Assembly: GCA_965263325.1 (NCBI GenBank) | Contig: CBDHGY010000002.1 | Span: forward strand, 1,674,001-1,738,000 | Reading direction: 5' to 3' | Length of the DNA stretch: 64,000 nucleotides | Source of the DNA: CBDHGY01 sp965263325 | GTDB lineage: Bacteria > Pseudomonadota > Alphaproteobacteria > Caulobacterales > Hyphomonadaceae | Shown: positions 17,149 to 24,148 of the stretch, in pieces | How positions within the stretch are numbered: the first letter of the stretch is position 1 | Layout of the letters: the number at the start of each line of letters is the position of its first letter | Program-made: the position numbers and the translations under genes | The notes under the pieces: generated by a model | Told to the model about the DNA's origin: nothing | The model's input: the letters and a program-made list of their open reading frames with translations, nothing else | Database searches by the model: none

Positions 17149-17243
17149 GGAGGCTGGCGGTGGACGAGCCGCTTGCCAACCGGGTCAGGTCGGGAACGAA
17201 GCAGCCCTAACAAGTTTTCCGCTCGGGTCACTGTCCAGTCTCC
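17149..17243 (+). ncRNA. ffs: Signal recognition particle RNA (4.5S, bacterial small type)
   Basis: The conserved apical domain is clear at about 17181-17207: GGTCAGGTC, a GGAA-type tetraloop, then GAAGCAGCCC. The ends pair as GGAGGCTGG (17149-17157) with CCAGTCTCC (17235-17243), allowing one G-U pair, giving a single long hairpin of about 95 nt. The RNA binds Ffh and targets nascent membrane proteins to FtsY. The base pair closing the tetraloop is G-C here rather than the C-G of E. coli, a compensated change. GCTTTT follows the 3' end. Any open frames across this region are coincidental. Confidence 0.95.
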
Positions 17244-17451
17244 GCTTTTGTCTTGAATACCGTATCGGCTCAGGGCTGCTTTCCAAAATGATCGGTTACG
17301 CATTAAGCCTGCGAAATCTTGCAAAGCAGTCACTAGAGTCAGCGACCCACCGCAACAAAGTTAATCATAAGCCAAAGAACTGAGCTTTTTGGGAAAGTCG
17401 ATTTTCACCGATTTCTCCTATGATTAATGCGAAGCTGCGGGAGGTCTCACT

Positions 17452-17991
17452 TTGAAGGGCATTGTTTTCACCGAATTCATGGCGCATGTCGAAACCCATC
17501 ACGGGCTCGTCTTCCTGGAAGACATGATCGACGAATGCGATGCGGAAACCAAAGGCGCCTATACAACGGTCGGCACATATCCGTGTGCCGAACTTGTAAA
17601 GCTGATCGGCACTCTCTCTGAGAAGACAGGTGAAGACATTTCGGAAATCATCACAGGTTTCGGTCGCCAGCTCGCCGTCTCATTCAAAAATAGCTTCCCG
17701 CAATATTACAAAGATGATGACTATTTTGACTTTGTGGAATGCGTTGAAAGCCGAATTCATATTGATGTGCGTAAACTTTATCCAGACGCCGAGCTTCCGG
17801 AATTTAAGACAATCTCCCGCTCCGAGACCGAGCTTGTTATTGATTACATCTCGGCCCGCAAGCTCGAACACTTAGCATTAGGATTGCTAGAGGCCTCGGC
17901 CACGCATTTTGGTGAAACAGTATCTGTGTCCATGGCCCCCTATATGAATGGAGAGACACGCATTGTTCGCTTTACGATTGGGCGAACATGA
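17452..17991 (+). CDS. H-NOX (heme NO/O2-binding) sensor protein
   Basis: A 179-residue single-domain H-NOX. It opens Met-Lys-Gly-Ile-Val-Phe-Thr-Glu-Phe and carries the proximal heme ligand candidate His103 in Ser-Arg-Ile-His-Ile-Asp-Val-Arg-Lys-Leu-Tyr-Pro. The heme-propionate motif Tyr-Ile-Ser-Ala-Arg is at 132-136. Bacterial H-NOX proteins bind nitric oxide through heme and control a partner kinase or c-di-GMP enzyme. The start is a TTG with a GGGAGG site 8 bases upstream. The stop overlaps the next gene in an ATGA junction, so the EAL protein is its evident output partner. Confidence 0.93.
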   Translation: MKGIVFTEFMAHVETHHGLVFLEDMIDECDAETKGAYTTVGTYPCAELVKLIGTLSEKTGEDISEIITGFGRQLAVSFKNSFPQYYKDDDYFDFVECVESRIHIDVRKLYPDAELPEFKTISRSETELVIDYISARKLEHLALGLLEASATHFGETVSVSMAPYMNGETRIVRFTIGRT

Positions 17992-19541
17992 GCGAGCAAC
18001 CAACAAACGCTCCAGCTCTCTCGGAGATAGAGGCGCTAAAGCGCCGCGCGGACCGCGAACGCCGCGCGCGGCAAGCCGCCGAAAAACTACTTGAACAAAA
18101 ATCTCTCGAAATCTTCGAAGCCAATCAAGCTCTTGGCGAGGCGCAGAAGCTGCTCGAGGAGCAGATCGAAACGGTTCAGCTAGAACGCGACCGCGTTGTT
18201 TCCATGGCGACGATTGATCCACTCACACAACTCATGAACCGCGGCGCTTTTTTCGATCATCTGGCGGATGAATTGAACGCCCTTGCGCGCAAGAAAAAGA
18301 AAACCAGTCGCGAGATTTGGTTCGCAGTCGTTCTGCTCAAACGATTTAAACGGGTCAACGCGCAACTCGGGCAAATCGGCGGTGATGTTGCAATTCAAAC
18401 TGTCGGCTACCGGTTATGCCAATGTATGGACGAAAAATCCGGTGTGATAGCACGGTATAGCGGCACAGAGTTTGCGGTCTCTTTTAGTGGCACGAAAGCA
18501 GAATTCCACGCCGTTCTGGAACAAATGTGCGAAGCCCTTCGCGCGCCGTTTTCTGTAAATGGTAGCGAGTTAACAATTCAGTTTGCAATCGCGGCAGCCG
18601 GGTCTCTCGTGGCCGGCGAAAATATCGACGCCTTGCGAACAGCCGTCGACTCGACCATCTCCAAAATCCGGCGCGATGACGATCATTGCCTGCTCGTCTA
18701 TAACCAAGGCCTGCACGAGGAAACAAAGCATCGAAAAATGCTGGAGAAAGAGGTTCGACACTCAGTTGAGAATGGTGAGTTCGTTTGCTGGTTCCAACCC
18801 ATTTTGTTTGCGAGAGATGCCAGTGCTATTAACCTAGAAGCACTCGCACGGTGGCCAAAGCATGGCGGCGTGATCTCTCCCAGCCAGTTCATCCCCATTG
18901 CAACTGACCTCGGTCTGTGGCGACAACTAGAAGAACATTTGTTCTTTTCAGCTTGCAGCCAGGCAAAACCGCTCGTCGAAATCGGGCTGGTTCAAGATGT
19001 ATCCTTCAATGTTTCGCCAATTCAGTTCATTGGTCCGGACTTCGTCAGAAATCTCAAGGATCAACTTTCTAGCATCGGTTTTCCAGCAGACCGGCTTGTC
19101 CTTGAAATTACAGAGAACGCACTGGTGGATGAGCCTAAATTGGTTGCTCGCCAAATCCACGCCCTTCATGAGCTTGGCGTAAAGATCGCCGTCGACGATT
19201 TTGGAACGGGTTACTCAAATCTGCGCAATCTGATTGAACTGCCAATCGACTCTGTAAAAATCGACCGCTCACTGATCAAAAACCTCGAGCGGGACAATCG
19301 CGCCGCAATGCTGGTTGGCACGCTGGTTCAGTGGGCGCGAGCGATCAACGTTTCGGTTGTGGCAGAGGGTGTCGAAACTGAAACGCAGGCGATCCTCTTG
19401 CGCGCACTCGGGTGCAACAGGTTGCAGGGCTTTTACTTTGGCCGGGCGATGTCGGCCAAACGACTGGAGGACCGCATTCCCGTTCTTCTCCAGCAAGGCA
19501 TATCTCCCCGTGCCGAAACCCTTGGAACCTACGCCGCATAA
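17988..19541 (+). CDS. Coiled coil - degenerate GGDEF - EAL c-di-GMP phosphodiesterase
   Basis: A 517-residue cytoplasmic protein. A charged coiled coil spans about 12-68. The GGDEF domain (about 70-235) is degenerate: the signature reads Ser-Gly-Thr-Glu-Phe (158-162) and the usual first metal Asp is replaced by Leu near 117. The EAL domain (about 245-505) looks catalytic: Glu284-Ala-Leu, Asp403-Asp404-Phe-Gly-Thr-Gly-Tyr-Ser, Lys425 and Glu460 in Ala-Glu-Gly-Val-Glu are all present. It should hydrolyse c-di-GMP, with the dead GGDEF perhaps regulatory. ATGA overlap with the H-NOX gene implies NO-controlled c-di-GMP turnover. Confidence 0.92.
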   Translation: MSEQPTNAPALSEIEALKRRADRERRARQAAEKLLEQKSLEIFEANQALGEAQKLLEEQIETVQLERDRVVSMATIDPLTQLMNRGAFFDHLADELNALARKKKKTSREIWFAVVLLKRFKRVNAQLGQIGGDVAIQTVGYRLCQCMDEKSGVIARYSGTEFAVSFSGTKAEFHAVLEQMCEALRAPFSVNGSELTIQFAIAAAGSLVAGENIDALRTAVDSTISKIRRDDDHCLLVYNQGLHEETKHRKMLEKEVRHSVENGEFVCWFQPILFARDASAINLEALARWPKHGGVISPSQFIPIATDLGLWRQLEEHLFFSACSQAKPLVEIGLVQDVSFNVSPIQFIGPDFVRNLKDQLSSIGFPADRLVLEITENALVDEPKLVARQIHALHELGVKIAVDDFGTGYSNLRNLIELPIDSVKIDRSLIKNLERDNRAAMLVGTLVQWARAINVSVVAEGVETETQAILLRALGCNRLQGFYFGRAMSAKRLEDRIPVLLQQGISPRAETLGTYAA

Positions 19542-19645
19542 ACATCCGCTGGTCGAAAAGCCAGCTGAAATTCACTGCGTGCAATTGATCTTCATTGGCG
19601 CACACTTTAGCCAAGCATCACGACTGATTAAGCAGGAGACCTCCA

Positions 19646-20323
19646 ATGCAGTTTGAAGAAGTTGTACGCTCGCGGCGGAGCATTCGCGGGTACCTGGACA
19701 AGCCTGTGCCGAAAGCTCTGGTTCGCGAGATCCTCGAGATCGCGATGCGCGCGCCGACTTCTCTTAATTCCCAGCCCTGGAATTTCTATGTCGTTGCCGG
19801 CGAGGTGCTCGATAAGATCCGCGCGGGCAATGTTGAGCGCAATCTTGCCGGCGTGCCTGATAGCCGTGAGTTCCGGATGGGCCCCGCCTATGACGGGGTT
19901 CACCGTGAGCGCCAGATCGGTATCGCCGTCCAGCTGTTCCAGGCGATGGGCATTGAGCGCAATGACAAGGAAAAGCGCACCGATTGGGTGCTGCGCGGTT
20001 TCCGCCAATTTGACGCGCCAGTCTCCATAGTCGTGACCTACGACAAAGCGCTGGCTGGTGGTGATATTCCGCCGTTTGATTGCGGCGGTGTGGTCAACTG
20101 TATCGTCAATACCGCGTGGTCCAAGGGGCTTGGCTGCGTAATCAACTCGCAAGGCATCATGCAGAGCCCGGTCGTTCGCGAGCATGCCAACATTCCGGAT
20201 GATCAAGTCATCCAGACCTGCGTCGCTATGGGTTGGCCAGATGACAGCTTCCCAGCGAATGCCGTCGTTTCGACGCGTAAATCAGTCGATGACGCTGCAA
20301 CTTTCCTGGGATTTGAGGACTGA
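19646..20323 (+). CDS. FMN-dependent nitroreductase family protein
   Basis: A 225-residue NfsB/FRP-type flavoprotein. It has the FMN phosphate-binding Arg-Arg-Ser-Ile-Arg near the N-terminus, Ala-Pro-Thr-Ser-Leu-Asn-Ser-Gln-Pro-Trp (about 36-45) and Gly-Leu-Gly-Cys-Val-Ile-Asn with Gly-Trp-Pro near 145-190. It is expected to reduce nitro, quinone or enone compounds using NAD(P)H. The physiological substrate is not readable. AGGAG lies 7 bases before the ATG. It is monocistronic and convergent with the GNAT gene 7 bases away. Confidence 0.9.
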   Translation: MQFEEVVRSRRSIRGYLDKPVPKALVREILEIAMRAPTSLNSQPWNFYVVAGEVLDKIRAGNVERNLAGVPDSREFRMGPAYDGVHRERQIGIAVQLFQAMGIERNDKEKRTDWVLRGFRQFDAPVSIVVTYDKALAGGDIPPFDCGGVVNCIVNTAWSKGLGCVINSQGIMQSPVVREHANIPDDQVIQTCVAMGWPDDSFPANAVVSTRKSVDDAATFLGFED

Positions 20324-20330
20324 CAGACGC

Positions 20331-20948
20331 TCAGCGGCCGTGCCAGTTGCTCCGGGTCATCTCCCATACTTTTGATGGCCGCATTGTTCCGTCTGGCCGC
20401 TCTCTGTCGACAACCCCCTTGAATGCAAACCCGAGCGCCGTGAGCAGTTTTTCAGTTCTGATATTATTCTGAGCGGCCGTGGCACAAACAAGATCCAATC
20501 CGAGCGCGGAAAACATCCAGCCAAAAGTCGTCTTCACGCCGGCCGTACCCTGCCCCTTGCTTTGATGATCTGGACGCAGGGCACCTGTAAGCTCGCCGGC
20601 GGCCCATTGCGGCCAGACTTTCACCTCGCTGAAGCCGATGATCTCGCCAGTAATGTTCTTTCGAACGAAGAGTAATCCCTCCCCGCGCTCGCGCTGCGCC
20701 AAGTGTTGCGCGATGAACGAGGAGATTGTTTTATTATTAAACTCAGTCGGCAGAGAATAAATCGGCGCGTGAACGCCGGGATGGCTCAAAAACGTACAAA
20801 GCGCTTCGGCATCATTCAATGTTGCCAGTTCTGATACGGTTTCTGCACCGCTTAAAAATTCTATCGCGCGAACCCGGTTGCGGATCTCTTCTTGCCGCGC
20901 AGCCGATACGAGTTCTCTGGTTATAGGAACAGACACGCAATCAACCAC
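20331..20948 (-). CDS. GNAT family N-acetyltransferase
   Basis: A 205-residue GNAT of the RimJ/RimL-like type. Recognisable parts are Ala-Glu-Ala-Leu-Cys-Thr-Phe-Leu near the N-terminus, the strand Glu-Ile-Ile-Gly-Phe-Ser-Glu-Val, the acetyl-CoA pyrophosphate loop region Gln-Ser-Lys-Gly-Gln-Gly-Thr-Ala-Gly, and a late Asn-Ile-Arg-Thr-Glu-Lys-Leu-Leu-Thr-Ala-Leu-Gly-Phe motif. The substrate is unknown. The chosen start is a GTG with GAGG just upstream, so the exact N-terminus is uncertain. It lies 20 bases beyond the CoA-transferase stop and may be in its transcript. Confidence 0.78.
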   Translation of the reverse strand: MVDCVSVPITRELVSAARQEEIRNRVRAIEFLSGAETVSELATLNDAEALCTFLSHPGVHAPIYSLPTEFNNKTISSFIAQHLAQRERGEGLLFVRKNITGEIIGFSEVKVWPQWAAGELTGALRPDHQSKGQGTAGVKTTFGWMFSALGLDLVCATAAQNNIRTEKLLTALGFAFKGVVDRERPDGTMRPSKVWEMTRSNWHGR

Positions 20949-20968
20949 TCGCCTCTATTTTGACCAAT

Positions 20969-22135
20969 CTACGTTGAAAGCCCCAGCTCCATCAGCACAA
21001 GCTCTGTATCTTGACCAAGCTGCGGAGCAGGTCTGATCTCAGTTTGCGGAAGCCCGTGAAACCGCACCGGTGGCTGGGTTTCCCAATAGGCCCCTTCTGT
21101 TGGATGCTCTCGGCGCTTGAAAAAACCCGTTGCCTGCAGGTGCGGATCGTTCTGCAAATCTGGAAAATCATTCACCGGTGCAGCGGGAATATCCGCTTCC
21201 GCACAGGCCTCCAGCCAATGCGTGGTGGTCTTCTGGGAAAGATAGTGATTTGCGCGCTCGGCCATATAAGGAAAGTTGAAATAGCGCCCGCGATAATCAT
21301 TGATGCGCTCGTCTTCAAGCTCATGCGCAGCGCCAAACACATCACGGAACATTTTCACCCAGTTGGGGTCATGATAAGGCGCAAGCACGATATACCCGTC
21401 TTTGGTTTTTGAGGGCTGGCGCGCAGGATCGACCTGACGCGCATAACAGAACTGGCCTGAGGGCGGATCAAATACAGCTTCGTAAAAATGCTCTTCAAGA
21501 ATAAAATGCGTCACGCATTCGAACATCGGCACTTCCGCATGCACCGCCTCGCCTGTTTTGTCTCGATGGTGAAGCGCAGCCAGCGTCGCGTATACGGCGT
21601 GAAGTCCTGAAACTTTATCTGCGAAAGCTGTCGGTATAAAACGCGGAGCCGGATTGCCATCTACTTTTGGCAAGAGGCTCGTCGAGCCAGAGAGCGCCTG
21701 GATTAAATCATCATAAGCCGGCCGACCAGCATACGGACCATCTGACCCGAAGCCGACACAGTGCACATAAACGATATCCGGCTTGATCGCCTTCACTTCC
21801 TCAAAGGTGAGGCCGACGCGGGCAATCGCATCTGTGCGGACATTGTGAATGAATACATCGCTTTCGGAGATGAGCTTACGGATCGCTTCCTGGCCCTTTT
21901 CAGACTTCAGATCCCATAGAACCGATCGCTTGCCCCGGTTCATTGTCATATGGCAGGGGCCCATGCCCTTATTTTTTGCAGGCTTGCCGAGCATTCGAAA
22001 CGTATCGCCGCCCTTGGGCTCCACTTTCACGACATCCGCGCCCATGTCCGCAAGCGTCTGGGTGCAGTACGGACCGAATATCACAGTCGTCATATCTGCG
22101 ATTTTGACATCTGAAAGAAGCTGTGTTGCTGACAC
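20969..22135 (-). CDS. CaiB/BaiF family CoA-transferase
   Basis: A 388-residue family III CoA-transferase. It has the N-terminal Phe-Gly-Pro-Tyr-Cys-Thr-Gln-Thr-Leu-Ala-Asp-Met-Gly-Ala-Asp-Val-Val-Lys-Val-Glu, Lys-Arg-Ser-Val-Leu-Trp-Asp-Leu-Lys, and the Pro-Ala-Tyr-Asp-Asp-Leu-Ile-Gln segment carrying the usual catalytic Asp. It moves CoA between carboxylic acids; the substrate is unknown. The frame is open to 22207 but GTG 22135 with GGGAG is preferred, because alignment with the family begins there. A 36-bp match to this 5' end recurs at 24028-24063. A short palindrome precedes it at 22162-22176. Confidence 0.9.
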   Translation of the reverse strand: MSATQLLSDVKIADMTTVIFGPYCTQTLADMGADVVKVEPKGGDTFRMLGKPAKNKGMGPCHMTMNRGKRSVLWDLKSEKGQEAIRKLISESDVFIHNVRTDAIARVGLTFEEVKAIKPDIVYVHCVGFGSDGPYAGRPAYDDLIQALSGSTSLLPKVDGNPAPRFIPTAFADKVSGLHAVYATLAALHHRDKTGEAVHAEVPMFECVTHFILEEHFYEAVFDPPSGQFCYARQVDPARQPSKTKDGYIVLAPYHDPNWVKMFRDVFGAAHELEDERINDYRGRYFNFPYMAERANHYLSQKTTTHWLEACAEADIPAAPVNDFPDLQNDPHLQATGFFKRREHPTEGAYWETQPPVRFHGLPQTEIRPAPQLGQDTELVLMELGLST

Positions 22136-22161
22136 GTGGAGTCTCCCTTTGCATCGGAGGT

Positions 22162-22176
22162 TATTCAGAATAACTT
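22162..22176. promoter_or_regulatory. 15-bp palindrome upstream of the CoA-transferase
   Basis: GTTATTC and GAATAAC are exact inverted repeats around one A, 26 bases before the GTG start. It could be an operator, but no cognate regulator is adjacent. Confidence 0.35.
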
Positions 22177-22207
22177 TCCTGTAACACTCCTGAATACGAG
22201 AAAACAA

Positions 22208-22318
22208 TCAAGTCTGTATCTTTGTGGAACAAACCTGATTCGCGGATACGGGCTTACTCAGCGGCACCCTTCTACAGGATGCGAGGGTCCCTGGGTACTG
22301 CCAACAGGATCGCATCAT
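22208..22318 (-). CDS. Possible 36-codon small ORF or leader peptide
   Basis: Between the adhesin stop and the CoA-transferase start there is an ATG-ATG start with a near-ideal AGGAGG 8 bases upstream. It opens a 36-codon frame (Met-Met-Arg-Ser-Cys-Trp-Gln-Tyr-Pro ... Ile-Gln-Thr-stop). Its Shine-Dalgarno lies between inverted GGTCCCT and AGGGACC segments that could form a hairpin in leftward RNA. The peptide resembles nothing I know, has three cysteines and no signal. It may be a leader peptide for the CoA-transferase 72 bases downstream, or coincidence. Confidence 0.25.
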   Translation of the reverse strand: MMRSCWQYPGTLASCRRVPLSKPVSANQVCSTKIQT

Positions 22319-22369
22319 GAAAATATCCTCCTGCGAGGGACCGCAAAGATCACTTAGGTTCAGCTGAGC

Positions 22370-23899
22370 TTACTTGAAGCCAAACCGGACACCCGCGCGC
22401 GCGCCAACCTCTCCGCTTTGGGAACCATAGCCCACACCAAAATTATAAGTGGCGTTTCGATTGAACCGGCCGGCACCTGTAAATGCGAGCGCGTTTGAAT
22501 CTCCGTAGTTGCCCCAGTTCATCGTAACGGCAAATTTTTCGTCAGACTGCAACCAGGTTGAGCCAGCCAGCGCCATGGATATCGCAACGCCGTCAGTATT
22601 CTCTTCGATCGCTTTGCTATTGCTCGCCACTTCCCCCTGCAATGCAAACAAGCCGGAATTGTAGGAATCCATATCCGCCCGCAGGAGACTGATCATGTTC
22701 GTATTGCTGGTGATGTCGGCTTCTGCCACCGTGATCCGGTCTGTATTTGCAGCAATACTCGTTGTGTTCTGACTGATCGCCGATTGATTTGCGGCAATGC
22801 CCGACGTGTTGGTCGAAATCGCTTCGGCATTGTCCGTCATCAGCGTTGATACTTGCGAAATGGCCGTTGTGTTCGAGGCAATATCAGCAGCATTGGCGGC
22901 AATACCGGCACTGTTCGTTGCGATTGCAGACGTGTTCGAGGCAATGTTGGCCGTATTAGTCGCGATGTTCGTTGAGTTGGTGGAGATGTCGCTGGTGTTC
23001 TGATCTATTGCTGCCTGGGTCGAGCCGCCATCCGATGCGAGATTCCCATTGGCATCTGTTGTGACAAGTTCAGTGGTGCCTGATTGAGCACTTGCGCTTG
23101 CCGCTGAGGTGATTCCACTAATCGTGACCGTTTGAGATGAATTTCCCAGCACGATCTGATTGGTGCTCGTCGTGGCAGCCCCGTTTCCGATCGCAATAGA
23201 GTTTGTATGGGTCGCTGATGCCGATGTTCCAAACGCGATGCTGTTCTCTTGTGTGGCGGATGCATCAGACCCTATTGCAATTGAGTTTAATCCGGATGCG
23301 CGCGCGCCAAATCCGCCTGCTGTATCGTTGTCAAAATTTGTACCGATCGCGATGGCGTTTTCGCCCTCGGCATATGCCGCCTCACCAATCGCAACGGACT
23401 CGTCGGCTTCTGCTAGCGCTTCTTGTCCGAGCGCAGTTGATCCCTCGCCCACCGCTGCAGCGCCTTCCCCAAAAGCAGAGGCGTCATTCTGAATAGCAAC
23501 TGCGTTCGCGCCGACTGCCGTCGTCGTCGCGCTCAACGCCAGCGATGAGTCGCCAATCGCTGTACTATCTCCGCCACTGGCAACAGCTGAGTTTCCAATA
23601 GCCGTCGCAAAACTATTGCTCGCCTCGGCATTGTTCCCTACCGCAGTTGCATTGTTCGAAGTCGCCGCGGCATTTTCGCCGCAGGCCAACGCATCTGTGC
23701 CGCTACCATCTGCGCCGCCATCGGTATCTGCTGCATCCGATACCCCATTATCATTTGTATCCAGCAAACACTCATCTGCATGCGCTGCCGAAATCCCCTG
23801 GACTGCGCTGAACGTCATTACCAAAGCCGTGCCCAGTCTGAGCTGGGACAGCAGTCCCGACATAGAATTCTTGTTTGATTTTGATGAGGTGACGGTCAT
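22370..23899 (-). CDS. YadA-like trimeric autotransporter adhesin
   Basis: A 509-residue surface adhesin. A long signal peptide ends near Ala-His-Ala41. An Asp-rich, calcium-binding-like Asp-Thr-Asn-Asp-Asn-Gly segment follows at 47-60. YadA head repeats (Ala-Ile-Gly-x-x-Ala pattern, about 73-255) come next, then a stalk of Asn-Thr-x-x-Ile-Ala heptad-like repeats (297-400), and the C-terminal YadA anchor (about 430-509) with a final Gly-Phe-Lys. Three chains form the barrel that exports the stalk and head. It is short for the family. Start site: AGGAA 7-8 bases before ATG, which overlaps the stop of a 55-codon upstream frame. Confidence 0.92.
   Translation of the reverse strand: MTVTSSKSNKNSMSGLLSQLRLGTALVMTFSAVQGISAAHADECLLDTNDNGVSDAADTDGGADGSGTDALACGENAAATSNNATAVGNNAEASNSFATAIGNSAVASGGDSTAIGDSSLALSATTTAVGANAVAIQNDASAFGEGAAAVGEGSTALGQEALAEADESVAIGEAAYAEGENAIAIGTNFDNDTAGGFGARASGLNSIAIGSDASATQENSIAFGTSASATHTNSIAIGNGAATTSTNQIVLGNSSQTVTISGITSAASASAQSGTTELVTTDANGNLASDGGSTQAAIDQNTSDISTNSTNIATNTANIASNTSAIATNSAGIAANAADIASNTTAISQVSTLMTDNAEAISTNTSGIAANQSAISQNTTSIAANTDRITVAEADITSNTNMISLLRADMDSYNSGLFALQGEVASNSKAIEENTDGVAISMALAGSTWLQSDEKFAVTMNWGNYGDSNALAFTGAGRFNRNATYNFGVGYGSQSGEVGARAGVRFGFK
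22700..23011 (-). repeat. Stalk repeats of the YadA-like adhesin
   Basis: About 15 degenerate 7-codon units encoding Asn-Thr-x-x-Ile-Ala-x lie inside the adhesin gene (residues 297-400). They form the trimeric coiled-coil stalk and, being near-identical at DNA level in places, are prone to copy-number change. Confidence 0.8.
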
Positions 23900-24063
23900 T
23901 TCAATTTCCTATTCTGCTGAAATCTATCGTGTTCTGCTTTGGCGTTCGGGCGGTCACAGTCGCAAGCCATGCGAGCGGTCAAAATTGAAATCTTATCCGG
24001 AAAGCCCCTGCGCCCGATTTTCCCTTTGATTTTGCTATCTAAAAGTAGCTGTGTTGCTGACAT
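23896..24063 (-). pseudogene. Fragment matching the CoA-transferase 5' end, now a 55-codon frame
   Basis: Starting at an ATG at 24063, with GAGGA 6 bases upstream, the first eleven codons give Met-Ser-Ala-Thr-Gln-Leu-Leu-Leu-Asp-Ser-Lys. The CoA-transferase begins Val-Ser-Ala-Thr-Gln-Leu-Leu-Ser-Asp-Val-Lys. Bases 24028-24063 and 22100-22135 match at 31 of 36 positions. After about 12 codons similarity stops and the frame runs 55 codons, ending in an ATGA overlap with the adhesin start. I read it as a relic of a paralogous CoA-transferase gene or of a duplication during arrival of the adhesin. It might now act as a coupled leader ORF. Confidence 0.5.
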
Positions 24064-24148
24064 TGCGATCCTCACGGTCTTTTTGATCAGCATCGCGCTG
24101 CGCCTGGACCAATTGTGACTTAAGGGAGGGGCAACGTTCTGAACGAAA

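Noticed and set aside
16881..17333. 150-codon leftward open frame over the SRP RNA
   Set aside because: It spans the clearly structured SRP RNA and the pyk start, and the peptide matches no family.
22700..23011. Short repeated units that could suggest a CRISPR array
   Set aside because: They are in-frame heptad repeats of the adhesin stalk with no constant repeat and variable spacer structure.
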